Positions 47,509 through 57,828 of a stretch of 64,000 nt of DNA are shown piece after piece; position 1 is the first letter of the stretch, and every line of letters begins with the position of its first letter. Made by a program: the position numbers and the translations under genes. This stretch comes from Cylicocyclus nassatus. Its lineage: Eukaryota > Nematoda > Chromadorea > Rhabditida > Strongylidae. The notes below the pieces were generated by a model, which ran no database searches, was not told the origin of the DNA, and was given only the letters and a program-made list of their open reading frames with translations. The DNA is taken from assembly GCA_958299035.1 (NCBI GenBank), contig CATQJL010000223.1, positions 49,210,302 through 49,274,301 of the forward strand, given 5' to 3'.

Positions 47509-49303
47509 CCACCGCCACGGAGGGAAGGTAAGTTCTTTTTTTTGGTAGTTTTGTGTAGTTTTGCCCTGGTGGGTTCCCGGTCGGTATCTTGGCGAATTTT
47601 CTTGAGAAAAGACAGTTGTAGTAATTTTACTTTTTTTGAGTTGCCTTTTCCTTGATCTAGGGCCCAGATCTCGTGAAATTTTGGTAGCTTAACTCTTTTT
47701 CTTGAACTAAAATGGTAAAATGCGATTTTCTTTTCTCAAGAATTTTTTTCCGCGGAATCAGCAGCTCTCTGCTGATAATTTAGAGTAGTGTACGTACACC
47801 TGGTGGTGATTTGTCCGGACCTAGTGGTAATAGAACGCCAAGGAGATGAGTTTTGGTTGTTGTGTTATGCCCAGCGTATTGTCAGGAAGGTATTCTGTGT
47901 TCTCCCCGGGTTGAGTTTGTGTTTCCTCGCGGATTAATGGACTTGTGTTTTGGCTAACTTGTGTTTTGGCTAGGCGTTCGCCCATGTTGAATTGATATTA
48001 GTGTTGCCGGCGGCTGGGAATTATGAGGTGTTAGAGTCCAGTAGAGTTGCCTCGAGGTAGTTCGCGAGGTGACATCCGCTTGAGGGTGTAAGGTGAGCTC
48101 GAGCATTGAGGTGATATAACTCAAAGGTGTTGATCGATCATTCGCTTACTATGTAAGTCACATATGGGGGCCCTTTCCAGATTAGCGCGCAAAGTTCTGG
48201 CCGCATTCTCCCCAGATGGCCGTCTAGCTAGCGGTCGGCTCCAGTCTACTCCACTACGCTATACAAGCAGCTAGGAAATCAGGTACGTTTTTTATAAATT
48301 CCTATTGCAATCATATCCTCCTATAACTTGAATTTTCTCTCGCACATTAGCTCTTCCTCATACTTTTGGTTGAATTCTCTCGTGGTGTAGACTGTTTGAG
48401 CGTGCGCGTGTATCGCGCCTGACTAGTAAATTACTATTGAGATATCTTTTGGAGACCTTTTCTTTTAACATAATTCTGGATTCATTTAGTGATTTCGTAC
48501 ACTATTTACAGCTGGATATTTCACTCATATCATTATTCTCCGTAGCTAATCTTACGGTATTCCTCTCGCAGTCGGCTCTCTTCCGCTCGCAATCTCTCGC
48601 TGTTTTCAAGCGCCGATAATTTGAACTTCTTTGTTTCTGAGACTGTTTTCCATGCTCGCGCTAAGCTTTCAAGCACTTCCTCGTGGCGCCATGCAAAACT
48701 TCATTCAACTTGCGCTTGCGCTCATTTGAATCAGCTCTTTGTGTCTTTGTGAGCCAAGCTGGTTTCTTAGGGACTTTGCGCTCCGAATCGTATTTTCGCA
48801 TTTTGCACTCAGCCGCGAGCAACTGTTTGAATTCTCTCGTATTACGGTATCTCTTAGCAACAAAAACCTAGCGCGACTCTTGAGAAAGTAGAGATAACGG
48901 CTTTGCACAGCCAGATCATAAACATAGATAAGTCGTAGGGGAAATATCAAATAGCAAGCTAACATTCTCTCACATCCGGTATAGATACAAAACATAGATA
49001 ACAGAGAAATAACACATGCTTACCATATTCGAAAGTTTTCCCTTAGCATGACGATTGCTGTCTTTGATCAGAAACATAGATATAGATAGATAACATAGAT
49101 ATCCCCTTAGGAAAACATCTTGGCGCTACCATGTAACATTTGATAAGCAGCGCAGCTATATAATAGGTCATCGGACTTAGTTGTCTTCATACTGACGAAG
49201 AATTCGCAGTTCGCTCTCGCATCTTTCTTCAAGGTTTGGGCTTCCACTTCTACTCTTGTCTCTTAACTTCCCTGATATTGGGACTTATCCCGTTTTAGCT
49301 TTC
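47509..49303 (+). other. Long untranslated leader with splice donor
   Basis: About 1.8 kb separates the primer site from the gag ATG. A strong donor (AAG|GTAAGT) lies at 47528, close to the primer site as in retroviruses. A second possible donor (CAGGTACG) is near 48280. No long coding frame was recognised here. Confidence 0.55.
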
Positions 49304-52300
49304 ATGGTACCGATTACTCGCTCAAAGGGGCAGGTGGAGCAGCCCGCGTCGGATACCTCGAGCCCACCTGGGGCGCTTGAGGCTATCACGGCGCCTTTGA
49401 CGTCGGCGTTGGCGACCCTTGAGGACTCGGCCGTGGTTCATGGACGTGACGCCAAGGAATTGAAGAGTGCCACGACAGATGCTTTGGTCAACGCCTGGCG
49501 GGACGCTAAGAAGACTACCGCACAACTGGCGGAGAAGCTGAACCAAGGTAATTCGGATCTCTTAGAGGGGATTAACCAGTCTTTTGCGGTAGTGGGTTCT
49601 CGTATGGAACAATTCCCGTTGGTTGCAACTTGCTGCCCTGATGGGCTCTCGTCCAGAATCGTCCCATTTTCGGGTACTTCTAATTCACAATCCTTTTCAT
49701 TGTGGTTGCGCCGCCTAGAGGACTCAATGCGCTTACGCAAGATTGTTACAGCGGAGGATAGGGCTAACTATTTAGTTGCGCATTTAGAGTCTGTTGCCAG
49801 GGAACGTGTTGAAACCCTATCCTCGGAGGATAAGCTCGACTATGGCGCAATTGTGGCCCTATTGCGCAAGCACTACGAAGGGCCCAAGCAGATGGCGGAT
49901 GCCAGACAAGAGTTGTCGTCGTGCAGACAGGCCGCGGGTGAGTCTATCTCTGCTTTTGCATTTCGCCTTCTTAACTTACTACGTACTGCAACAGGTAAGG
50001 ACCCTTCTCTTAATGATGAAGTGTTCCTTCAAGAATTTTTGCAACGATTGAATTCTGACTTACGTTTTCATGTTAAGTATGCTAACCCGTCATCTTTTGA
50101 GGAAGCAGTGGCCGAAGCCGAACGAGTCGAGAACCTGTTGGCTGAAGCTTCTAGGGATCGACTTATTCACCCGTCTCAGGTGTCTCAACCGGTGACCGTG
50201 AGTTCCATTAAGCCTTTCACCCGTTCCTCATTTGATAATTCTACTGTTAATCGTAACCAGCGTCCTTCCAACCCCTTTCGCTCTAGAAGCCCTTACAGTA
50301 GGGAAAGCTATCCAGGTAGAGTAAGACCAAATGCTAATCGTGTGCGATTTCAGGAACCAATGGAACAAAGGCCTCAGGACAACATGGCGAATGGTATTTT
50401 TTGCTATAACTGTGGCGGTCGAGGACACACTATTCCTGAATGCCCGTCAAGGAGGCGACAACGTCAGCAAACAGGTAGGTTCACATCACGTTTTCTAAGA
50501 TCGCGCAGCCCTAGATTCCCTTTTCGTTCTCGTTCTCCAGCTTTTAACCGTAGAGCTTCTCCTAACTTGCTTAGTATTTCGCCTCATTCTAATAGTGAAT
50601 TAGAAGATGCGCGTAAGCAAATTGAATCTCTATCTCTATCCTTGAAACAAAATCAGGCAGCTCTCGAAAATTCTAATGCTCGCATTTCGGCACTCATGCA
50701 ACGAAACGAAGAGCTTGCCCACTCAGCTTTTGGTCATTCCTCTACATCACCTTCCACGTCTACTCTTCCTAAAGTTAACGCTTTGTTTTTCGCTTCTGTT
50801 GTTATGTCTTGCTGTATCTTCTCTGCTTACTCTCAGCCTGTGTGGCTGTGTCCACACGATAAATCTGATCCACTTAGTCATATCCCTCTTACATATAACT
50901 GCTCCTATCTAATTCCTAACATAACTAATCCCCCTGTTCGCGCTACTCTTCATGTTTACCGACCTAATTCTAAGCGCTATGACACTCCGGCTACTTTATG
51001 CAGAATAGTTGAGCAGTCAGTAACTTATTCCGTTAACTTTTTCGGGGCGCGCCATCAAACACTTTCAGAAACTTATAAAACTGTTACGGTAGAACATTGT
51101 AGGCAGATGAAACAGCACCATAAATGCGAGTTTGGGGTTATGCATCCGGCAGGGGAATCTTTTAAGACAGATAATCCTCTCACTTTTGAATTTCCCTCTG
51201 CACCCTTTGGTTGTTGCTCGGACCATCACTTAACAGTAACTAATTGTTACCTAACCCCTACAATGGTGCATGCGCATCATGGGTCCCAGTTTCCCGACAC
51301 CGCGGTCGGTGATCTCCGGCATTGCTCGTACAAGGATGGTTTTTGCACGCTTAAAGATGGGTCGGTGCTACTTTGGACCCCAGCCCAGGAAGAACTTTGC
51401 GCGTTTATTCCCATCTCCAAGATGCATGGCCACTTGCTAGGAAACATCTGGATAAGCGACTCGAAAGAGTTTGCTTTATCTTGGCGTAGTGACAGTTCTA
51501 CTCTAGTTGACTGCGGTACTTCCCTAACAGTTACCGACCAGGGTTATGCAATTGCTAAGGCTAAGCGGCTAGCACGTTCCACGCAAACACAAGTAGGGAT
51601 AGTAACATCCAATCAACTCGCAGCACAATTGCTAGCCGTAGAGGATAGCGTTCAGAGCTCTCTCACCACTCTTTTTCACCATGCTTTGGCTTCTTTGTGT
51701 GATCGTACCAATACTCTTGCTTTCTCGCTCCACTCTTCTCTCAAATCCGATCCAACCTATACCGTGCGCAAGTTAATTAACCGCGTTGACGTTGCAGCTT
51801 CTTACTTAGGGAATGGTTTTGTACAAATCCATAATTGTATGCGTATTCCTAAGGCTAACTATCGTATTTTACCTTTCAACTCTACATGCTATACCAAACC
51901 CCAAGTTCAGCTGACTTTGCCTAGTGGGTCATCTTGGGTTACCTTCATTGATCCTCATAATTGGGTGCTTACTTCCAACGCTGATCCGTTACCTTGCGCC
52001 AAACTCCGCCCCTTTTACTTTTCTCTTCCTGATGGAGTTCTCCAGTATGATGCATCTTCCCACTCATTCTCTAAAATATCTAATCAACACATTCATAATA
52101 TCTCATTGGCTTCTGTTCCCCATGACGTTAATTTCATTCCATCTCTTACAATCTTTCATAATCTAGTGCTTACGAACTTTAGTGAGCTCGTGCAAGAGCA
52201 TCAGTTAGAAGAACTTTGGACAGCTCAGAATTTCCACAAACTTATTGGTACATTAGGTAACAATGATTACTCTTCTCAAGTTTCTCCTGACTCCCAATCT

Positions 52301-53374
52301 GGTAGCAGCTCTGCCCTTCTACTTGCCCTGATAGGGTTTTCTCCGTATAATGCATGGATAACTATTTGCTGCGCAACTGTGACTTTAACAACTCTCAAGA
52401 AGTTAATTCTTTTGTATATCAACGTATCCTATGCTGGTATTATCTCACGTATAGCTCCTTCTAATTTGCGCACTCCGTTGCGTCCGCTTCCTTTTATTTG
52501 TCCATCCTCTGACAACCCAATTCCTATACCTTCTTTGGCGAATACCTTAGAGGAACAACCCATCGAGCTTACTCGTCTTGCGCTAGACTCTTCGCACGCA
52601 TGGCCACCTAAGCTAACAATAGCTCCAGTTCACGTCTTATCTTTGTATGATAATACTCATTTCTTTGTGGCGCAAATTCCTATCAAAGCAAATGGCATAG
52701 CAGTATTAGGCCTCATTGACACTGGCGCCGCTATCTCCGTCGCAAGCCGTGAATTAGCTACCTTGCTAGGTATTTTCCACTTCGAGCGCAGCTCAGTAGA
52801 CACCGCCATCGGAATGGCGGGCATACCGATAGGCCTCCTAGGATGCGCGCGCCTTAATCTCCAGATAGGGTCGCATCACATCTCTGCTGCCGTACATTTT
52901 ACGGAGGAATCTTCAATTCCCCATCACGCAGCCTCCTTTAATCTCATCCTAGGTAACAACGTATTGTCCCAACTCCCACCTTGGTCCATCGATTATACAA
53001 ATCATACTTTTACTATTAATGGCGAGCAAATCCGAATTTTTGGCACTGTGTCGCAACGGCTGCAAGCGGAAGTAGAAGGAGATGTAATCGTTCGTGTTTC
53101 AGAAACAACACCTTTACAACCTGGAACCGAAACGTATGTGCCGTGCTATACTTCTTCGAGCCCCACGGTGCCGGTCATGCTGGTGACGCAATCTGAGGAT
53201 CTGCTCCAGCGCTCGCTACTGATTTCTCCTACTGTATTCACCGCAGGTACGATTCACCTATTAGTTTCAAATCCTACTAGTAGTCCCCAAGTGTTATATA
53301 AAAATCAGAGAATTTCTACTGCGGTTCCATTAGTAGAGGAGAATGGGGTGCTTTCGGACCCTCGGTGTTTTTAG
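49304..53374 (+). CDS. ORF1: Gag, envelope-like segment, aspartic protease in one frame
   Basis: The first ATG (MVPITRSKGQ) is at 49304. Gag (to about 50460) has a retrotransposon capsid region (LWLRRLEDSMRLRK; FAFRLLNLLRTATG) and a CCHC knuckle CYNCGGRGHTIPEC near 50403. Arg/Ser-rich and coiled-coil segments follow. At about 50780-50845 a hydrophobic signal-like stretch (ALFFASVVMSCCIFSAYSQ) opens a ~540-residue Cys-rich region with many N-x-S/T sites. It has a basic patch followed by a heptad-like region near 51560-51700, and a hydrophobic anchor near 52310-52440: the plan of a viral-type surface glycoprotein. The aspartic protease follows (LGLIDTGAAISVAS, about 52715). An envelope-like part between Gag and protease is unusual. 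The glycoprotein family is not identified. Confidence 0.85.
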   Translation: MVPITRSKGQVEQPASDTSSPPGALEAITAPLTSALATLEDSAVVHGRDAKELKSATTDALVNAWRDAKKTTAQLAEKLNQGNSDLLEGINQSFAVVGSRMEQFPLVATCCPDGLSSRIVPFSGTSNSQSFSLWLRRLEDSMRLRKIVTAEDRANYLVAHLESVARERVETLSSEDKLDYGAIVALLRKHYEGPKQMADARQELSSCRQAAGESISAFAFRLLNLLRTATGKDPSLNDEVFLQEFLQRLNSDLRFHVKYANPSSFEEAVAEAERVENLLAEASRDRLIHPSQVSQPVTVSSIKPFTRSSFDNSTVNRNQRPSNPFRSRSPYSRESYPGRVRPNANRVRFQEPMEQRPQDNMANGIFCYNCGGRGHTIPECPSRRRQRQQTGRFTSRFLRSRSPRFPFRSRSPAFNRRASPNLLSISPHSNSELEDARKQIESLSLSLKQNQAALENSNARISALMQRNEELAHSAFGHSSTSPSTSTLPKVNALFFASVVMSCCIFSAYSQPVWLCPHDKSDPLSHIPLTYNCSYLIPNITNPPVRATLHVYRPNSKRYDTPATLCRIVEQSVTYSVNFFGARHQTLSETYKTVTVEHCRQMKQHHKCEFGVMHPAGESFKTDNPLTFEFPSAPFGCCSDHHLTVTNCYLTPTMVHAHHGSQFPDTAVGDLRHCSYKDGFCTLKDGSVLLWTPAQEELCAFIPISKMHGHLLGNIWISDSKEFALSWRSDSSTLVDCGTSLTVTDQGYAIAKAKRLARSTQTQVGIVTSNQLAAQLLAVEDSVQSSLTTLFHHALASLCDRTNTLAFSLHSSLKSDPTYTVRKLINRVDVAASYLGNGFVQIHNCMRIPKANYRILPFNSTCYTKPQVQLTLPSGSSWVTFIDPHNWVLTSNADPLPCAKLRPFYFSLPDGVLQYDASSHSFSKISNQHIHNISLASVPHDVNFIPSLTIFHNLVLTNFSELVQEHQLEELWTAQNFHKLIGTLGNNDYSSQVSPDSQSGSSSALLLALIGFSPYNAWITICCATVTLTTLKKLILLYINVSYAGIISRIAPSNLRTPLRPLPFICPSSDNPIPIPSLANTLEEQPIELTRLALDSSHAWPPKLTIAPVHVLSLYDNTHFFVAQIPIKANGIAVLGLIDTGAAISVASRELATLLGIFHFERSSVDTAIGMAGIPIGLLGCARLNLQIGSHHISAAVHFTEESSIPHHAASFNLILGNNVLSQLPPWSIDYTNHTFTINGEQIRIFGTVSQRLQAEVEGDVIVRVSETTPLQPGTETYVPCYTSSSPTVPVMLVTQSEDLLQRSLLISPTVFTAGTIHLLVSNPTSSPQVLYKNQRISTAVPLVEENGVLSDPRCF

Positions 53375-54587
53375 CATGAGTTTGTTTGCCTTACAACCTC
53401 TTGTTGCGGCTGATCGCTGTCCCCTTCCTGAACCCAAAGCTGATTTTGTTGTTGATCTTAGCAAGTCCGAAGTTTCTGACAAAGAAAAAGAGCAGTTACA
53501 AGCTCTCTTTTACGAGTTCCGCGATAGGATATCCCAAAGTTCCTACGACCTAGGTTCATACGATTGCGAGGCAATCCACATTAAGACCACTACCGAAATT
53601 CCTCCTACTAGGTTCCGACCTACCCGTATCCCGGTTAAGTTCCAGAAGGAACTTGACGACCACATTAACAAATTGTTGAAAGCCGGTAGGATTAGGGAGA
53701 GTGATACCCCATGGGTTCATAACACGGTTTTGGTTAAGAAGCGCGATGGTACCCTTCGCGTTTGTCTCGATTTTCGTCCACTAAACGACATTACCATCCC
53801 CGACCATTATCCCTTGCCCCGTATTGACGATATCTTAGAGATTGCGGGTAACAGGTATTATACATCCCTTGACCTAGCATCTGGGTACATGCAACTTCTA
53901 CTGTCGCCAGAGAGTCAAGCCAAATGTGGTTGGGCAACGCACCGCGGAATTTACCAGTTCGTTTATCTCCCCTTTGGACTCAAAAACGCCGGCGCGTATT
54001 TCTCTCGTGCCATGTCCCGTATCCTAGCCGGTTTGGAAGAGAATTGCCTGGCATACCTGGATGATATTGTCATTTTCGACAAGGACTTCCCAAGCCACCT
54101 AAATTCTTTGCGTAAAGTGTTCCGCCGCTTTCGTGATTTCGATATCAAAGTATCAGGCAAGAAACTGGTTGACATCGCGCGTTCCAAAATCACATTCCTG
54201 GGGCACGAAATTTCAGGAGATAGCTACTACCCTTGCGATAGGAACATTCAAGCGGTTAAGCGCCTCCCAACCCCTTCTACAGTCAAAGAAGTCAAATGCT
54301 TTTTGGGAATGGTTAATTTCTTTCGAAAGTTCATACAAAATTTCGCCGCCATAGCAGCACCCCTGTATGAGCTAACCAAGGACAAAGCAAAATTTGAATG
54401 GGGTCCGCGCCAGCAACAAGCTTTTGACGAACTACGGAATAAACTCATAACCAAGCCATGTTTGGCGTTCCCTCAAGAACGTGATTTTATCCTCCACACG
54501 GATGGTAATCAAGTTGCCGTAGGCGCCGCACTATTCCAGCAAGCATCCAGCGATGAGAAATCCCTATTAGCTATTGGCTACGTATAA
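53343..54587 (+). CDS. ORF2: reverse transcriptase with truncated RNase H
   Basis: This 414-codon frame overlaps ORF1 by 32 nt in the +1 frame, so it needs frameshifting, re-initiation or splicing. Ty3/gypsy RT motifs: LVKKRDGTLRVCLDFRPLND, YTSLDLASGYMQLLL, FVYLPFGLKNAGAYFS, catalytic YLDDIVIF near 54054-54077, FLGHEISG, and FLGMVNFFRKFI. RNase H begins (FILHTDGNQVAVGAALFQQ), but the frame stops at 54587. A possible continuation (TPALDHEEHHFNLL) is in another frame from about 54560, so the copy appears frameshifted. No RNase H end or integrase follows. Confidence 0.9.
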   Translation: MGCFRTLGVFSMSLFALQPLVAADRCPLPEPKADFVVDLSKSEVSDKEKEQLQALFYEFRDRISQSSYDLGSYDCEAIHIKTTTEIPPTRFRPTRIPVKFQKELDDHINKLLKAGRIRESDTPWVHNTVLVKKRDGTLRVCLDFRPLNDITIPDHYPLPRIDDILEIAGNRYYTSLDLASGYMQLLLSPESQAKCGWATHRGIYQFVYLPFGLKNAGAYFSRAMSRILAGLEENCLAYLDDIVIFDKDFPSHLNSLRKVFRRFRDFDIKVSGKKLVDIARSKITFLGHEISGDSYYPCDRNIQAVKRLPTPSTVKEVKCFLGMVNFFRKFIQNFAAIAAPLYELTKDKAKFEWGPRQQQAFDELRNKLITKPCLAFPQERDFILHTDGNQVAVGAALFQQASSDEKSLLAIGYV

Positions 54588-55537
54588 CACCCGCTTTAGA
54601 TCACGAAGAACATCACTTTAACCTGTTGGTTGCCCTCCCAGTATTCGATATCATTCATATGTGGATTCAGAATTATTTCTTCCCAACACGTTTCTTTTTT
54701 ACATACACTTGTGATTTCATCACAGATTTTCTTATGTTCTCCTCATTACAATTCTCGCGTATAGTGTTCACGTTTATCGCCTACCGTCGTCTTATAACCT
54801 CGTGTTTTTCGCTCACCGTCGTATCGTTCGCCTCCCTGACATCAGGCAGATCACAATATTTATGCTTGCAGATAAGCTTGGCGAAAAGCCCCTTGCGCTC
54901 ATATGTCTTCGCTAACTCCAGACGCAAACGATCCTGCTCCCGGGCAGCCTGCTAAGCCTAGTGCTAGCCCTGCTGGGCCCTCACCAGTGACATCCTCGTC
55001 AGGTTTGTTTAGCTTTCGCAAGCCGTGACTCGGCATGCTTTCAAGTGATCATAAGATTCCCTTTCCATACAATTCTTCGTTTACCTTCTGCTCGTATAAT
55101 TGTGACGTTCTGTCGTTTAGGATTACCCGGCGAGGCTATGGAAGGCGACTCGACAGTTACTCCTACACCAGCTGCAGGCATGGAACAACTGACCGCGCCT
55201 ACTCATGTGCCACTCACCTCCGAGCCGAGAGAAATGGAAGCATTGATGCCCACTTCTTCCACCAGTGCCGAGCGTGAATCTTCCTCAACTTCTGATCTTG
55301 GGGTCCCCGCGCGCGAGGAGCACTACAGCGAATGGCTTTGGCTTGAAGATCGTCTTGACCAGTTTGATAGCTACATTCGTGATCCTCGCGCAGCAAAGAA
55401 GCGCATGGCTCATCTCTTTAGAGTTGCTTGTTCAGCACTCGCTGCGGCCGAATCGTCTACTGAAGAACCTTGAGCGGAATCTCATCCTCTCATACTGGCA
55501 GTTTCTCGCTCGTTATCGACTTCTTGCAAGTACCTGA
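54588..55537 (+). other. Unassigned 3' part of the LTR element
   Basis: Short frames only. An ATG at 54902 opens a Pro/Ser-rich 42-codon frame, and 55045-55473 holds an open frame (142 codons). The segment EEHYSEWLWLEDRLDQFDSY in it looks protein-like but matches no family I know. GTTTGT and TTTAG sites at about 55000 and 55112 would join these two frames in phase, hinting at captured exons of a host gene. Confidence 0.4.
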
Positions 55538-55822
55538 TGGTGCTTACCCAGTTCTTCCTCTCAAGACATCGTTATACTCCTTACCACCCGAACTGATTTT
55601 GAGCCTACTTCTGGCGAGTTCCTAGATGACCAGAAACGCATGAATGTTGCGCTCACCCGTTCCCGCCAAGGTTTGTTCGTGCTGGGCCATACTGATTCAC
55701 TTCGTCGCATCAACTTCTGGAACCGAGTGTTGGCCTGGGCCGAAGAACGCCACGCCGTGGTACCTGCTGCTCAACTGGACCAGTATCTTCCTCCTGGACA
55801 ACGGTGGGATTTTCACCATTAG
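55538..55822 (+). pseudogene. C-terminal fragment of an SF1 (Upf1/NAM7-like) helicase inside the element
   Basis: After a stop at 55535 the frame reads DIVILLTTRTDF...GEFLDDQKRMNVALTRSRQG, then LFVLGHTDSLRRINFWNRVL, and ends WDFHH. The pattern DIVIL..TR, then R-MNVALTRSRQG and LFVLG, is motifs V-VI of Upf1/Dna2/NAM7-type superfamily-1 helicases. Walker A/B and motifs I-IV are absent. A TTCTTCCTCTCAAG sequence just upstream resembles a splice acceptor, so this may be a captured last exon. It ends 210 bp before the 3' LTR. Confidence 0.75.
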
Positions 55823-56020
55823 CTCTCTTTATATATATTTACACCTTCATTATATATTTCGTTGTTTTCTTTATGTCCATACATACTATTTCTTTATATT
55901 TTATGATATGCTACACCTTTACTTATACACTTCCGTATATAATTCTTTATATAATTCTTTCATATACTTTGCCTTACATACTTTTTCTTAATTAGAAGTC
56001 CGAGGACGGACTTGTTGGTA

Positions 56021-56031
56021 AATAAGGGAGG
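56021..56031 (+). promoter_or_regulatory. Polypurine tract
   Basis: AATAAGGGAGG abuts the 3' LTR and is the expected plus-strand primer site. Confidence 0.8.
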
Positions 56032-56379
56032 TGTAAGGGAGATGCTTTTGCATCTCCGTTTGCATCTCCGATGGAATGCCAGAAGACATGATTCATATGT
56101 TTAGGGCGTGACCGACGATACGAAACCTCGAGGAGTCGCTCCTTCGCCCCGACACCGACCGGCCGTCCTACTGTACCCCTCCTCGTCTCTGGCTGATGCT
56201 GTTCCGATCCAGTACCTATCCAATCTCCAAGCTCAACTACTTTACCGATGATCTCCTATTCTCGCATATTCATATACTGTCCTCTGTCTACATTGATGCC
56301 TTAACGATAAACTACTAAGTACTGATCGGTGTTCTGTTCTTGCCAGCCAGGAGCACGCCTCCACTGCCGCTACGCTTAC
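56032..56379 (+). repeat. 3' LTR
   Basis: 348 bp, identical to the 5' LTR except T for C at 56243. It is followed immediately by the second TTAAT target copy. Confidence 0.95.
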
Positions 56380-56384
56380 TTAAT

Positions 56385-57828
56385 AACAACTTCCACTACC
56401 GGACTGTGCATAATTCTTTAGAATAATTTGAACATAGATAGTTTAGCAAAAAAGATTCAATTCCTATGAGCATATCCATATCATGAATATTGCGACATGA
56501 ACAACTTCGCCTGACCCGAAGTCTTGCCCCTGGGGATAATTAGTTTCCTGAACCACCTCTGGTGTTGGATCGTCTGGTAGGAAAGAACTCCTTGAACCCC
56601 AGACCGCAATTTCCAAACCAGATCTTATGGGCCATTAGAACTTCTGCGTCACTTCTGCGCCTCCTATAGGCAAGAGATGATAAACCTAATTTACTATTAC
56701 GAGTCTTACTATCCAGTATGAGATCATACGCAAAACCCATAATACGAATAAACATTTTCCGCGTAAAACTGTTACAAACCTTTTCAAAATATGAGGTTTC
56801 GACCAGATGAGGGTTGTATATCACTATACCATACCCCAACATAGGTCTGATATAAGTCTTGTACGCTCTGAAATGGACCTTAACGCCTTGAGTTGAAAGG
56901 TCTCTGAAAGGGTTGTGGACCGCCCTCATTGCTTCGTCTGCAGTAAACCTACAATGCTCATCAATTATGAGATTACATTTTATCAGAAGCCTAGGTCCAC
57001 TTGAGCCACTCCACTTCCTGGAGTGCTGAATTGTCCAGGAAGTACACAGAGCTTGGATTACATTGTGATAGTCCAATGTGAATGGTTTTGCCTTTTTTCC
57101 CTGGATATTGGCAAACCCCAATCTTGCGACCCTTCACAAACTTCATCTAGCACTTGCTGTAAACGTCTGCTATCACTATCCTCCATTACTGTCGTGTACA
57201 GCTTGAAATCGTCTGCAAAGGCACAGCAAGCCGCGCCAAATTCAACAGAAACTTGTGGAAGCTCACATGTGTAGATGTTGAAAAGAATGGGAGATGTACA
57301 GGGCTTTACAACCTGAGTGTCCCACCCGCCCCGCTAGGACGCCACGCTTAGGTCCGCGCAGCGTTCGTGGCGCTGGCTGCGCGTCGACTGAAGCTTGGCG
57401 AAATCCGGGCGATACGCAGCAAACGCCGCGCGCGGCCTGAGCGAGGCGGCCGCGTTGGAGGAGCCGCGCAAGCGAAACTTGCGACTCTCAGGTTGAAAAG
57501 CCCTGTATGTCTAGGTCGAGAGGAAGTGTCATTGATACGAACCATACCAATCGAATCATGACCTGTCATCAAGAAAAGCTTTGATCCAGGCAACAATGCG
57601 AGGATGCAACCCAACACTTGTTAAGTTTTGGATTAATTTGGAATGAGGTACCTTATCAAAGGCTTTACTGAAGTCCAACAAAACTACGTACATCGGTATT
57701 GAGGCCCCTATCGAAGTTGAGGGTCCACTCATTGATTGATTGCAGCATCGCAGTGGTAGTCGACTTACCACGTTGAAATCTATGCTGGGTGGCGGAAATG
57801 ATCCCACGATTGTCGAAGTGTTTGACAA
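56385..57828 (-). pseudogene. Non-LTR retrotransposon (CR1/Jockey-like) reverse transcriptase remnant
   Basis: Read leftwards: LLDFSKAFDKVPHSKLIQNL and GLHPRIVAWIKAFLDDRS (RT motif A region, about 57590-57690), then a foldback insertion (57312-57512). After it come SPILFNIYTCELPQVS and CAFADDFKLYTTV with the catalytic FADD (about 57200-57220), then the thumb/C-terminal part (YIRPMLGYGIVIYNPHLV, about 56800-56850) to a stop near 56540. Frames change several times, so it is inactive. The LTR element inserted directly beside it. Confidence 0.8.
57312..57512. repeat. GC-rich foldback, copy 2, inserted in the LINE
   Basis: CAACCTGAGTGTC...ACGCTTAGGTCCGCG faces GCGCGGCCTGAGCG...GCGACTCTCAGGTTG. 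It interrupts the RT coding sequence between motif A and the FADD motif. Composition and CGCTTAGG-type blocks link it with the foldback at 16655-16855. Confidence 0.6.

Larger units (their letters stand above)
47143..56379 (+). mobile_element. Complete young LTR retrotransposon, Ty3/gypsy-type RT, chimeric interior
   Basis: This 9237-bp element has 348-bp LTRs differing at a single base and is flanked by a perfect TTAAT duplication (47138-47142, 56380-56384). A primer-binding site directly follows the 5' LTR and a purine tract directly precedes the 3' LTR. Order: leader with a strong splice donor, ORF1 (Gag, envelope-like, protease), ORF2 (RT and the start of RNase H), unidentified frames, SF1-helicase fragment. 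I found no integrase. It may therefore be mobilised in trans, or have lost pol parts in exchange for captured sequence. Confidence 0.93.
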
